From: Flammeovirga sp. SJP92
GTDB taxonomy: Bacteria; Bacteroidota; Bacteroidia; Cytophagales; Flammeovirgaceae
Length of the DNA stretch: 64,000 bases
Assembly (NCBI RefSeq): GCF_001583495.1
Contig: NZ_LQAQ01000034.1
Span: 35,082-99,081 of the forward strand
Direction of reading: 5' to 3'
Shown: piece by piece, positions 45,926 to 54,916 of the stretch
How positions within the stretch are numbered: the first letter of the stretch is position 1
Layout: every line of letters begins with the position of its first letter
The notes under the pieces: model-generated
Databases searched by the model: none
Told to the model about the DNA's origin: nothing
The model's input: the letters and a program-made list of their open reading frames with translations, nothing else
Made by a program: the position numbers and the translations under genes

Positions 45926-46889
45926 TTATCGAAGCAAGTTTGAAAGTTCATTACGGGTTTTCACACCACATTTTTTATAGATATTACTTGCATGAGTTTT
46001 TACAGTAGGTAGAGAAATAAAAAGCTGATCAGCGATATTCTGATAAGTCACACCCTTGTGAAGCAAAGATGCTATTTCTTGCTCCCGTTTTGTAAGAGAA
46101 TAGTTCTTGAATTGCTGTCCGTTGGGTGTGCTATCTTTTTGGATGAGAGACAACCTTTGCATGTCATCGTAGATTTTTCTGATAGCCAATGCTGTAAAAG
46201 CAATGTACAATAGAAACCCAATTTGAAAATGTTGGTACTCTTGTTCAAAAGCATAATGAAAAATCATCGTAGATTTTTCTGATAGCCAATGCTGTAAAAG
46301 CAATGTACAATAGAAACCCAATTTGAAAATGTTGGTACTCTTGTTCAAAAGCATAATGAAAAATCAGATAAATAGGTGTCAGCACTAGAAAAGTGAGTGC
46401 AAAAATCCTATTAGATTTCTCCAAATGCTGGAATTGCTGGATGGCCTTTGTACTTCTTGTAATAAGCATTGATGTTACGATGGAAATAATTAGAAATACA
46501 ATCACCGCCCATTGTGCCAAAATCATTTCACCCAATAGCTTTGCACCGATCACTATTACCGCTAAAACTATTGAAACCCCAATGTGTATTTTTTTAAACT
46601 TAACGGGGATGGAATGTTTCTGTTGACTCAACGTATCCAAAAAGGTAGTACAAGAGATCAAAATCATACAAAGTAAGGTAGAAAGGGTTGTCGTCTCTTC
46701 CTCTTGAAATAATGGGGACACACTTATGGAGATTAATAATAATAGAAGTGAAATTGTAAACCCAATCGTCTCCCGATTCTCCATTTTCTTATTGTAACAC
46801 AGTATTTGCAGAAACAAAGAAATGGTCAATGCAGTGTAGGTTATAAAGAGTAAGATATATTCAAATTGAAGCATTTTCTTTTGCAACAA
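45926..46889 (-). pseudogene. Membrane-bound LuxR regulator split by a 100-bp tandem duplication
   Basis: Two frames (46245-46889 and 45926-46354) are halves of one gene. A perfect 100-bp duplication (46164-46263 = 46264-46363) shifts the frame. Removing one copy restores 287 codons: about six membrane helices (for example YILLFITYTALTISLFLQIL, FALTFLVLTPIYLIFHYAF), the joint ALAIRKIYDD-MQRLSLIQKD, then a LuxR HTH (SLTKREQEIASLLHKGVTYQ, LPTVKTHASNIYKKCGVKT). The intact form would be a membrane sensor with direct DNA binding. It is adjacent to two outer-membrane protein genes, its likely targets. As written the DNA-binding half is lost. Confidence 0.88.
46164..46363. repeat. Perfect 100-bp head-to-tail duplication
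   Basis: Copy 1 46164-46263 and copy 2 46264-46363 are identical; the next three bases (TCA) repeat the start, giving 3-bp microhomology. It frameshifts the LuxR gene. Confidence 0.97.
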
Positions 46890-47001
46890 GTTTAGTTGTA
46901 GTATTCATTTGTTTAGGTGTTTCAATATAACACTTCGTTTATAAATTACTATCACAAGGTAATAGCATTATATAGTATGTTATCATTGGATTTTCTGACT
47001 C

Positions 47002-47763
47002 TTAAAAATTCACCCATCTCCTTCTTTCTTCAACTGAATTAAATTCTCTAAATGTAACACGTCTAATGTGGCCTAAGTCAACTGAAGAACTTCCATTATG
47101 GATCCAATTAGGAAACTCCTTTTCAAAATTATAAGTAAGCATGACATCATTACTGTTCTTTAAAGTAAAACCAAATTCACCGTCATTTAACCATCGAGGG
47201 TTTTGAAAAGTTTTGTTCCAAGCCAACTCATCCAGAAATGTTTCAATTAATTTATACTCTTTTTCTGTTTGCGTTGCTTTTATTTTTAGCAGTAAAAATA
47301 GGGTTACTTTTTTTCCATCAAGAACATACTTAATTGCTACTTTCCTTTTTCTGTTTGGGCTTTGTTTATAATTAGTGATATATACATTTGGGCATTCGTC
47401 ATTCAAGCAATTTTGATATGCTTCTTCAATATTTCCTTGCACCCACCCTTCAACTTTTTCACTTATGATTGATAAACAATCATAGATTAAGGTTAATAAC
47501 AACTCCTTCTTCTTTTCTCTCTCTAATTCTAAAAAACTTGGCACATCAAAATATATCGAAACAGACTTTATACTCGTTTCTTCATCTACAAATATCTCTT
47601 TAGGGTTTTCTAAAATATGAATATTTAATCGTGTTCTTGAAGCTTTTAATCCTTTTAGATGCTTAGAAAAAAGCCATATTACCTCATCTTGTAATTGAAT
47701 TTCAACATCATCTAAGTTATAAATTGAAATAAAAGGAGCATAATTGATTAACATAGAAGTCAT
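47002..47763 (-). CDS. Hypothetical protein
   Basis: The 253-aa product has no signal peptide. It is strand- and helix-mixed with an N-terminal MLINYAPFISIYNLDDVEIQ and blocks VEGWVQGNIEEAYQNCLNDE and KVAIKYVLDGKKVTLFLLLK. A C-terminal FREFNSVEERRRWVNF looks like a helix cap. No family recognised. An isolated gene with normal composition; it may belong to the group of small operonic immunity-like genes in this region. Confidence 0.55.
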   Translation of the reverse strand: MTSMLINYAPFISIYNLDDVEIQLQDEVIWLFSKHLKGLKASRTRLNIHILENPKEIFVDEETSIKSVSIYFDVPSFLELEREKKKELLLTLIYDCLSIISEKVEGWVQGNIEEAYQNCLNDECPNVYITNYKQSPNRKRKVAIKYVLDGKKVTLFLLLKIKATQTEKEYKLIETFLDELAWNKTFQNPRWLNDGEFGFTLKNSNDVMLTYNFEKEFPNWIHNGSSSVDLGHIRRVTFREFNSVEERRRWVNF

Positions 47764-47858
47764 GATTTTGAATTTATTACTATTTCAGCTTTTTAGATAC
47801 ACATTGTTTCCAACAAATATTTAATAACTACCATACAACAATAGCATCAAATAAGAGA

Positions 47859-48320
47859 TTATGATCTTTTTATAATCCTAATTGCCTCATTTAATTTCTC
47901 TTCATTGAACCCTTTTATAAGTTCTGTTCGAACTAATTTATTTTGAATAGATGGATTCAAGCTATTTAAGGATTTATCATCGTCAATAATTAAAAAATCG
48001 ACAATATCTGATTCATTTATATATTGTTCAATCTCTTCCTTTCGATTCTTGCAGTGGTCATAAATAGGTAGAAATGATTTTATTGGACAATTTATCTGTC
48101 TATACTTGAAAATTTCGTTGAATTCATCCAATTTTTTCACGGTTCTACGTGTTGAACTTAATATAATATCGCATTCAAAAACAGATAGAAGTTTATTTAA
48201 ATTAGTAACACAATTTGCATTGAATTTTGAATATCCATCTGCATCAATTTCGTCTGCTTTCCACATCGGAGTTGTAATTAAAACTCCATCTAGATCCAAA
48301 ATCAAAGTAGGTTTCCTCAT
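47859..48320 (-). CDS. HAD-like phosphatase (SAK-type HAD domain)
   Basis: The 153-aa product has HAD motif 1 TLILDLDGVLI at residues 5-15 (Asp9 nucleophile, Asp11), motif 2 IILSSTRRTVK (Ser55), and motif 3/4 VDFLIIDDDKSL with DDD. This matches the HAD domain seen in Swiss-army-knife RNA-repair systems and in stand-alone Bacteroidota proteins. It lacks partner RNA-repair genes here, so substrate is open. Confidence 0.75.
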   Translation of the reverse strand: MRKPTLILDLDGVLITTPMWKADEIDADGYSKFNANCVTNLNKLLSVFECDIILSSTRRTVKKLDEFNEIFKYRQINCPIKSFLPIYDHCKNRKEEIEQYINESDIVDFLIIDDDKSLNSLNPSIQNKLVRTELIKGFNEEKLNEAIRIIKRS

Positions 48321-48406
48321 TTTTTTTAAGATTGTATTAAAAAACTCTCCTTGGATGCAGGTGTTTCTCTTTAGTCTAGAAATGTAATGTTAGTTTTATT
48401 TCCTTT

Positions 48407-49294
48407 TTATAGTTTTTTTTCAATTTCTTCGATAAACTTTATCATTGAAGGTTCTAAACTTGAAAAATGATCACCATCTAATTCAATCAGATTAAAGTAT
48501 TTGGGAATGGTATTTTCATACATTTCTTCTATTGTTGTTTTGTACCATTCGAAATCATCATCTGAACCTATATACATTAAGTGTCTTCTTTCTAGATAGT
48601 TTAATGTGTAAACTGGACATCGATATAGGATTTCATTTTCAATGGATATATCAAAAGGCATATTTTCTTCATCTACTAATTGAGGTAGCCATTCCTGAAA
48701 ATATATTCCGGAACTACTACCATTTAGCTTTGAAGCACAATTATTATTGAGGCTTAATAAAGCTGACATTCCTCCTCCAATACTATGACCAAAGACAAAT
48801 ATTTGTTCTGAATCGATATAGCTTTGCTTAGCTAACCAATTTACTGCATTTTCAGCATCCTCTACTTCTCCAAAGAAATATTCAAAATTGCCTTCATTAC
48901 CATTTTCACCTCTATATGTTGGAGCAAAGACTATATACCCAGCGTCTATAAATGGCTGGCAATCTGAAAGGTCTGAATACCCAAGGGAAAACCCTCCATG
49001 TAAATATACTATTGCTTTTGTTTTTTTGGTTGAATCCAAGTTAACCGTATTCAGAAGTCCTTTAAGTTTTCTTCCGTTAGATTCGTATGAAACAACCGAA
49101 ACATTCTCAGGAGGTGAGTCAAATTCATTATAAAATTGAGGTGCTTTTATTTCTTTTATTATAGAGGTTTTAAAATTTTTTCTAAAGTCTTTATATCTCG
49201 ATTTTTGAACTTGTGCAGAACTTTCTATAGTACATAGACTTATAAAATTTGCAATAAGTATAAATGTTATAGCTAGTGATTTTATATTTTGCAT
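48407..49294 (-). CDS. Secreted alpha/beta hydrolase
   Basis: The start at 49294 (MQNIKSLAITFIL) gives a signal peptide ending FISLCTIESSAQ; a longer frame to 49369 is unlikely. The 295-aa product has the serine-hydrolase nucleophile elbow GHSIGGGMSALLS near 180, oxyanion block AIVYLHGGFSLGY near 105, and acid/His region DGDHFSSLEPSM at the end. It resembles the prolyl-oligopeptidase/dienelactone-hydrolase-like peptidases. Substrate unknown. Confidence 0.85.
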   Translation of the reverse strand: MQNIKSLAITFILIANFISLCTIESSAQVQKSRYKDFRKNFKTSIIKEIKAPQFYNEFDSPPENVSVVSYESNGRKLKGLLNTVNLDSTKKTKAIVYLHGGFSLGYSDLSDCQPFIDAGYIVFAPTYRGENGNEGNFEYFFGEVEDAENAVNWLAKQSYIDSEQIFVFGHSIGGGMSALLSLNNNCASKLNGSSSGIYFQEWLPQLVDEENMPFDISIENEILYRCPVYTLNYLERRHLMYIGSDDDFEWYKTTIEEMYENTIPKYFNLIELDGDHFSSLEPSMIKFIEEIEKKL

Positions 49295-49506
49295 GATGAA
49301 ATTTTTCTCTTGGTATATTGGTATTTGAAATGATTGTGTCAGAGTAGCACGATTCAATATTAAATTCATTTTTAAATAGTATTATAGTGAGTTTTATCCT
49401 TTATCTATGATGAATAATAAGAATGCTTTTACCACTAGATCCTCGAATTAGCATAATAATTTGTATCTATTAGTAAAAAATGTTTAGAATATCCCATCAA
49501 AAAATC

Positions 49507-49570
49507 AGTTTGCTCATGTGATTGTTGAAAGATGATTCTAATTTAAATAGTAATGTATTACAAAACAAGA
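49507..49570 (+). repeat. Dispersed repeat (copy B)
   Basis: Diverged copy of the repeat at 38097 and 58138, sharing AGTTTGCT at the left end, GATTGTTGAAAGATGAT in the middle and ATGTATTACAAAACAAGA at the right end. It sits in a 410-bp spacer between 49295 and 49704 that otherwise has no supported gene. Confidence 0.65.
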
Positions 49571-49669
49571 AGTGTCGATTTGCCTTCAGGTATGAGCGTT
49601 TTAATAATGTTACAACCCAATGAGGGTGTAGATCCCGACTTTGAGCGTTTTATTACAGATTTACCTTAA
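49553..49669 (+). other. Short open frame starting in the dispersed repeat
   Basis: Starts at the ATG in the repeat and runs 38 codons (MYYKTRSVDLPSGMSVLIML, then QPNEGVDPDFERFITDLP) before TAA at 49667-49669. It is the only one of the three repeat copies with a protein-like reading, so it may be a gene remnant joined to the repeat; not called as a CDS. Confidence 0.25.
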
Positions 49670-49704
49670 GAAGAATAGTGTTATTTGAAGGTTTTTATTT
49701 TGAT

Positions 49705-50700
49705 TTAGATTTTAAAATTTACAGCTTCTTTTCTAGATTTTATTTTTAGTTTGGAGTAAATACTGCTTATGTGTGATTTTACGGTGGTTAACTCGATATT
49801 ACATTCAGCTGATATTTCTTTATTACTCAGGCCATTTCTTAATAAGTCAAATATTTTTCGTTCCTGAATGCTTAATTGATTGATGTTTTGATTTTTACGT
49901 TTAAATAAAATCAAAACACCAACTGTAATAAAACCTACAACACTCATAAAAAAAATGATGTGTTTTATAGTATTTTCATTGGAGAAATCATCTTCAACAA
50001 TATGGAATTTTTGTCGGAAGGAATAAAAATATGAACTGTTTTCATTTTCCCATTTTGACAAATAGTCCTCGTAAAATTTAGGATTAACTAAATAATTTGC
50101 TTGAAAATCGATTTGGTAAATGGCATAAAGAGAAACCAATGGATGCTTGCAGGTATCTGCAACTGATTTTAACTTTTCTGAGACGACCTCTTTAATAAAT
50201 TCCTTTTCTATGATTGACTTTTCGTAGTCAATTGAATTGGGATAATTAGACAGTTTTTTAATATAGTCAAAAGTCTTCATATGGTCGGCCCCATTAATTT
50301 TTGTATTCGAGAATATTGGCCTTCCTCCCGTATTGAACAATTCTATTTCAGAATCTTGTTTGGCGATTAAGTGCATAAAATTTTCATCTAAACTGCCAAT
50401 GACTAATGAGTTGGGTGAAACGCCTTTTTTGACGATATGTAATCGGAAGAATGACCATTCTGTTGGCACCTTCTTCAAATCTATTTTGAAATTACCAAGA
50501 CTATCAATAGTGGCACTTGTAATTATTATATCATTCGAAACAGCATATTCTTTTTCAAATGTTTTGAGGTAGGACACATATATTTTTCTGTCCCAAGTAT
50601 CATCTAATATCAATTTGCCAGATATGTGACCAATATTATTAGAAAACGCATTGACTTGACAACACAAAATGAGGAGGAGAATAGTTATTGTGTTTTTCAT
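49705..50700 (-). CDS. Membrane-anchored LuxR-type regulator with periplasmic sensor
   Basis: The start at 50700 (MKNTITILLLILCCQ) gives a signal sequence; the longer frame overlaps the upstream gene. The 331-aa product has a periplasmic domain (GHISGKLILDDTWDRKIYVS, FRLHIVKKGVSPNSLVIGSL) resembling the DUF4369 of TlpA-type proteins, one helix (HIIFFMSVVGFITVGVLILF) near 240-260, and a C-terminal LuxR HTH (QLSIQERKIFDLLRNGLSNK, TVKSHISSIYSKL). It is 4 bp from the upstream gene 50705, whose product may be its partner. Confidence 0.85.
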   Translation of the reverse strand: MKNTITILLLILCCQVNAFSNNIGHISGKLILDDTWDRKIYVSYLKTFEKEYAVSNDIIITSATIDSLGNFKIDLKKVPTEWSFFRLHIVKKGVSPNSLVIGSLDENFMHLIAKQDSEIELFNTGGRPIFSNTKINGADHMKTFDYIKKLSNYPNSIDYEKSIIEKEFIKEVVSEKLKSVADTCKHPLVSLYAIYQIDFQANYLVNPKFYEDYLSKWENENSSYFYSFRQKFHIVEDDFSNENTIKHIIFFMSVVGFITVGVLILFKRKNQNINQLSIQERKIFDLLRNGLSNKEISAECNIELTTVKSHISSIYSKLKIKSRKEAVNFKI

Positions 50701-50704
50701 TATT

Positions 50705-51460
50705 TTATTCATCCACAGTAGGTTTAATAGATTGAGCAACGGACATGGCAATATTACCGTTCGATTTTTGGGATGAGATTTTTATCTGCCATTCCCCAAC
50801 ATCTGTATTTGAGATTGTTTTATTAAGTGCACCTGAGGTATATTCCGGTCCATCACTATTTTCGTTTGAATTTGGTTGATACTTTAAAGATAGTTCTCCT
50901 TCTTTAATTCCTTTAGGATTGAAAATTTCGATTGAAACATTTCCAGAACGTATATGTGCTCGGACACCTATGTACAAAGTTGTTTTTGTGGGTACATCAA
51001 AAGTGATTGGTTTACTACCATTGGATTTATTAGAGAGCGTAATATTTTTAATTAATATATCTTCGGAATGTTCTCTCCAAGCTTGTGATTTCTTTCTAAG
51101 TTCAGCATCTTTCTCTCTTTGAATAGCATGTTGCTTTCTAAGTTCATCGTCTTTCTCCCTTTGAACTTCTGCAATTCTATTCTGTTCTTTCACTTGGGTT
51201 AAAAATTCCTCTTTCTGTTTTTCATATTCAAGAAGACTTTTATCGTATTCTTCACCTGTACTTCCTTTTGATTTCAATTGCTTGATGTAAGCTGCTTTGT
51301 GAATATCCCAACTTTCTTTAGGTGTCAACCCTTCATAATTATTATATGAATTAGGAGGGTAGATGTAGTTGTCTGCCGGCTTATCTTTTTCTACTTGACA
51401 AAACACAAAGGTGTTGTTTAGAAGTAAAACGAATAAAAAAATTATGTCTTTTCGCATCAT
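50705..51460 (-). CDS. Secreted protein with coiled-coil repeat, partner of LuxR gene
   Basis: The start at 51460 (MMRKDIIFLFVLLLNNTFVF) gives a signal peptide. The 251-aa product has a long charged helix with a 15-residue repeat (QREKDDELRKQHA, QREKDAELRKKSQ) near 120-145, then a C-terminal beta domain (SKPITFDVPTKTTLYIGVRA, TDVGEWQIKISSQ) with a pre-peptidase-like strand pattern. Four bases separate it from the membrane regulator, so they are translationally linked and may act together as an envelope sensor. Confidence 0.75.
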   Translation of the reverse strand: MMRKDIIFLFVLLLNNTFVFCQVEKDKPADNYIYPPNSYNNYEGLTPKESWDIHKAAYIKQLKSKGSTGEEYDKSLLEYEKQKEEFLTQVKEQNRIAEVQREKDDELRKQHAIQREKDAELRKKSQAWREHSEDILIKNITLSNKSNGSKPITFDVPTKTTLYIGVRAHIRSGNVSIEIFNPKGIKEGELSLKYQPNSNENSDGPEYTSGALNKTISNTDVGEWQIKISSQKSNGNIAMSVAQSIKPTVDE

Positions 51461-51815
51461 TGTAAATTTAATGTCTAATAATTGATTTGAGAGCAAATTT
51501 AACTTGAGCATTCAAAAAAATAGGTCCGAATGGGGTAGGAAAAAGGTATGAAAGAAGTATGAAAAATTAAACTCTAAGGATGATTTTAAAATATATTCAA
51601 TTGATTTTCTGCGTATAAGCATACAGGGATGTGTTTTTCACTATAGACTGCTCCCTCAACTATAAATATCATTCGCTATGATGACTATTAGTTCAAAACC
51701 ACATATAGTGAGGGTTTCTCAATTCTGGGTTTCATGATTAGCTTGAAGTCTGTAGGTATATATATCGATGACTGAACTGCCCTGTTTATTTTACGGTTGA
51801 TAATTTATACGTTCT

Positions 51816-51914
51816 TTAATTCAACCACGACTCCAATACCTATCTAACTTTCTCCGCAGTTGGATCTTTGGCAAGAATTCTCATATTTTCATCAATTAGA
51901 AAGATTCCACCACC
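51816..51914 (-). pseudogene. Scar of a TlpA-like gene (C-terminal fragment)
   Basis: The minus strand reads GGGIFLIDEN-MRILAKDPTAEKVR, then TAG, then VLESWLN and TAA. It matches the C-terminus of the intact TlpA gene at 56868-58118 (GGGIFLIDENGVILVKDPTA, VLESRLN). Its upstream edge joins directly to a repeat that lies about 180 bp before the intact gene. The 51461-51815 interval holds nothing else recognised. Confidence 0.85.
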
Positions 51915-51970
51915 TTTGCTCAACTAGGACATATTATTGGGGGCTGAAGGCCAAACTAAGCTCTAATTAT
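51909..51970. repeat. Dispersed repeat joined to the TlpA scar
   Basis: Matches 58302-58372: CACCACCTTTG(C/T)TCAACTAG, then GAAG(G/A)CCAAACTAA and CTCTAATTATT-like ends. In the intact locus it is upstream of the TlpA gene. Confidence 0.7.
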
Positions 51971-51981
51971 TTCACACGTTT

Positions 51982-52502
51982 TTATTTATATTCTATTCTA
52001 AAATACCCCAAATCATATGAAGGATTTTCTATTATTTGATAGTCTATCCATTTCTTATCTTGAGAGTCACTCCAAAAATAGGGCTTGGAAAAAATTATTC
52101 CTTTACCTCTCTTCATTGACTCCTCGTAACACAATGAATCTAGATTCATATCGAAATTAGAAGGATGCAAAACATCTACATTTATTTTACTTTCCTCAAA
52201 TGAAAAGTCACTCAACTCATACGTTAAAATCGTTGGTGGAGGAACAAAGGTTTGAGGTATTAATAGATCTTTATCTCCAAAATTATCATTTACAACATCT
52301 TCTGTTCTTTGTACATTTACAGGGTGCACAAAATCCATTTTACAGTTTCATATTTTGAATGCTGTTGAATGACACTATCAACAAACTCAATATATCTCAC
52401 CGATTTATTGATATTTATTGGAGTTGTAAATCGTTTGTTATTACATGAAGATATTATCAGTAAACAGATAAAAAAGATGAATTTAATTCGCATAAAGATC
52501 AA
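51982..52502 (-). pseudogene. Frameshifted lipoprotein gene
   Basis: The N-terminal frame (52317-52502) has a lipoprotein signal (IKFIFFICLLIISSC) and runs on to ETVKW; the C-terminal frame (51982-52338) continues from DFVHPVNVQRTEDVV to LGYFRIEYK. One extra A in the A4 run at about 52336-52342 would join them into a 173-aa lipoprotein. Either a real one-base deletion or a homopolymer error. No family recognised. Confidence 0.7.
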
Positions 52503-52582
52503 TGTGTTCCAAAGAAATTTCTAAACTGCGAGGGAGGTCGCGTCGATCGAGACTTGATGTTTTGCTATTGGTGTAGCTAGTT

Positions 52583-53164
52583 TTATTTCTCCGGAAATCT
52601 AAAGTTTATTTCAAATTCAGAAACTATAAGTTCTATAAGCTCTTCATACTGCTTTTCTATTGCATATTCTTTATATGGCCAATAAGTATTAAACTCAAAA
52701 AAATTATACCTGTCTTTATCTTTAACTTCAATCATATAAACTGAAAAAGGATTGTGATCTAATACATGTTCAAAAGTATCTTGACTTTTGTAATCAAAAA
52801 GATTGAGACTATCTATTGTACTTAAGAAAGTATCATAACCACTATTTGGTTTGGCTTCATATCGATTATAGATCTGTTTACTCTTCTTTCTTTTATGAAC
52901 TGTCCCTATCTCTTGGATGTAACAATAGATTTCAGTTTGATTTGAAGTTGTTGTTTTGGTTAAAGTTATTATTCTGTCTATAGACGTCCCAATATTAAAC
53001 CAAACTCTTAGTCCAAAATCGACCCGTTTACTTTGTAATGGTATCGGTCTATCGCCAAGGTATATCATATTATTAAATGGCATTATAGCTTCAACCTCTT
53101 GAGTGTAAGCTCTGAATGACATCCCTAATAATAATACTAACAGTATCATTTTCTGCCTTCTCAT
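52583..53164 (-). CDS. Secreted protein of unknown function
   Basis: The 193-aa product has a signal peptide (MILLVLLLGMSFRAYTQ). The mature part includes VDFGLRVWFNIGTSIDRIIT and DTFEHVLDHNPFSVYMIEVK blocks, strand-rich, ending in ELIELIVSEFEINFRFPEK. No family recognised. It has no close operon partner and normal composition. Confidence 0.6.
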   Translation of the reverse strand: MRRQKMILLVLLLGMSFRAYTQEVEAIMPFNNMIYLGDRPIPLQSKRVDFGLRVWFNIGTSIDRIITLTKTTTSNQTEIYCYIQEIGTVHKRKKSKQIYNRYEAKPNSGYDTFLSTIDSLNLFDYKSQDTFEHVLDHNPFSVYMIEVKDKDRYNFFEFNTYWPYKEYAIEKQYEELIELIVSEFEINFRFPEK

Positions 53165-53282
53165 AATAAATTAAGTGTGTAATAAAGTTACAATTGTATT
53201 GGCTCCGAACATTGAATAAATACCAGTATGTCAAATTATATTTTTTAAAACACCATAGAATATATCCATTATAGTGTACTTT

Positions 53283-53882
53283 CTATTTCACCCTATATTG
53301 AAATCTAAATCCGTTCATATTTGGAATGTTGGAATCAAGATCCAGTTCAGATTGATCAAGATAGTTTTCCAAAATAGAAAGTGTTTTTTCCCGGTTTTCT
53401 TCTGAAGGATCAACAATTTGATTACTAACTACGATCGGTCCGATTTTCAATGATGATTTGATCGTCCCTTTAGATTTTTTCCAATTTGGATAGATTAGTG
53501 AGAACTCGATTGAGGCCTCCAGATTTTCTCCTTTCAGTTGACCAAAAGTAATGCTATGAATTTCTAAATCTTCATATCTATTGACGATGTAGAAAGAACC
53601 GTGAGTATCTATTAAATCATCTTTATCAAAAGTCTTTCCTTGTAATGAGTTGAAACCATATGATTTTATAGGCATTTCAATGGTAAAACCACCATAATTG
53701 GTTTCGTCGCTAAACTCATTTTCTTCCACCCCAATTTCAATGACGTACTCAGCATATCCTTCTTCCCTCATTATCAGAAACTCAATTGTTCCTGTTTGAA
53801 TGTCCTTTTCTGTCAGTTCATACACTTCGTCAGGGCTCTCAAGTATTTCTTGAGCGAACTTTGAATATAATTCTTCTTCCAT
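53283..53882 (-). CDS. Hypothetical protein, possible immunity-type fold
   Basis: The 199-aa product is acidic and strand-rich with no signal peptide. Blocks GTIEFLIMREEGYAEYVIEI, YGGFTIEMPIKSYGFNSLQG, and IHSITFGQLKGENLEASIEF recur with similar spacing; the SLKIGPIVVSNQIVDPSEEN end is helical. The composition is like other small cytosolic proteins of this region (31394, 54917). No family recognised. A perfect 8-bp inverted repeat flanks its upstream side at 53915-53960. Confidence 0.55.
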   Translation of the reverse strand: MEEELYSKFAQEILESPDEVYELTEKDIQTGTIEFLIMREEGYAEYVIEIGVEENEFSDETNYGGFTIEMPIKSYGFNSLQGKTFDKDDLIDTHGSFYIVNRYEDLEIHSITFGQLKGENLEASIEFSLIYPNWKKSKGTIKSSLKIGPIVVSNQIVDPSEENREKTLSILENYLDQSELDLDSNIPNMNGFRFQYRVK

Positions 53883-53914
53883 TTTATTTCTTTATGGTAA
53901 ATTTAAATGAATTC

Positions 53915-53960
53915 GCTAAACGATATAAGAAGGTACATCATCCAACATGTAACGTTTAGC
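53915..53960. repeat. Inverted repeat upstream of 53283 gene
   Basis: GCTAAACG (53915-53922) and CGTTTAGC (53953-53960) form a perfect 8-bp dyad around 30 bp. It is followed by TGTTGCTAG. Possible regulatory site or element boundary. Confidence 0.35.
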
Positions 53961-53979
53961 TGTTGCTAGATTGCTTTAG

Positions 53980-54855
53980 TTAATTATATTTTGAATTACT
54001 GAAGTAATCACTTAATCTAAAACTATTTTTATAAAATCTTTTTGTTTGAAAAATATGCTCGTCTTTATATTTCTCAAATGTATTATTGTCAATTATTTTA
54101 TTCATAAAATCGGTTAGCTCTTTCACATTATAATCTATATCGTCTTGACTCATAATAGCTTCGTCATTTGAGTTATTTGTAGAGATTTTTAAATGAATAT
54201 AGCAATTATGACCATTACCAAGAATATATGGTTTTTGATAAAATGACCTTGGTGTATTTAAAACAGCTATGTCCAATAAACTTTTTAACATTGACATTTG
54301 AAAATCACTTAGTTGGCTTGTATACAATTCCATACTAGAACCCCTGGATAACGAACCGAAAAAAAATACTTCACCATTTTCTACAATCTCTATAGTAAAA
54401 CCCTTGTAATTATTTTTGTGACAATTGCTTGATAATGATATAAGGTTAAAGTCTGTATTATATTGTAGTTCTTTTTCTAAGTTCACAAATGATAGCTTTT
54501 TTTGATGGATAGTAAAAGGCCCTAAATTTTGTACTTCAATTCTAATTGGTGTATTTAATTCTATTTCAATTGTGTCTTTTGTATGCCTAACAATTTCACC
54601 TTTAAAAGAATAATAGCGGTTAGAATCGTAATCAGTAATTTCTGAAATATAAACACTATTATCTTGATTTTGATAGGTGATGTTACCAATTGAATCAATG
54701 ATCAACATACTTGACGAGAGGTAATCTGTTTCATCATCAGTGATTGATACCCACTTAGTATTGGTAAATGATGCTTTATCTAATTTTGATTTTTTCTCTT
54801 GACAAGAACAAACCAAGATGATAAGAGCTATTATATATAGATGAGGCTTTTTGAT
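53980..54855 (-). CDS. Lipoprotein with an apparently non-canonical start codon
   Basis: The frame clearly encodes a lipoprotein signal KKPHLYIIALIILVCSC, but no ATG, GTG or TTG precedes it in frame; an in-frame TAA lies just upstream. The first standard start is TTG at 54814-54816, inside the signal. The ATC at 54853-54855, directly before AAA AAG, is where an ATG would be expected. The mature 270-aa part (FTNTKWVSITDDETDYLSSS, KGFTIEIVENGEVFFFGSLS) matches no family I recognise. The gene is either decayed at its start or uses ATC. Confidence 0.6.
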   Translation of the reverse strand: MKKPHLYIIALIILVCSCQEKKSKLDKASFTNTKWVSITDDETDYLSSSMLIIDSIGNITYQNQDNSVYISEITDYDSNRYYSFKGEIVRHTKDTIEIELNTPIRIEVQNLGPFTIHQKKLSFVNLEKELQYNTDFNLISLSSNCHKNNYKGFTIEIVENGEVFFFGSLSRGSSMELYTSQLSDFQMSMLKSLLDIAVLNTPRSFYQKPYILGNGHNCYIHLKISTNNSNDEAIMSQDDIDYNVKELTDFMNKIIDNNTFEKYKDEHIFQTKRFYKNSFRLSDYFSNSKYN

Positions 54856-54916
54856 ATTGAAGATTTTTTATGATGTAATGTAACTGCAATGACACGAAAT
54901 CTAACCATTGGTAAAT

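Noticed and set aside
46072..46254. 60-aa frame repeating MLLNKSTNIFKLGFYC
   Set aside because: Artefact of the 100-bp duplication read in the wrong frame.
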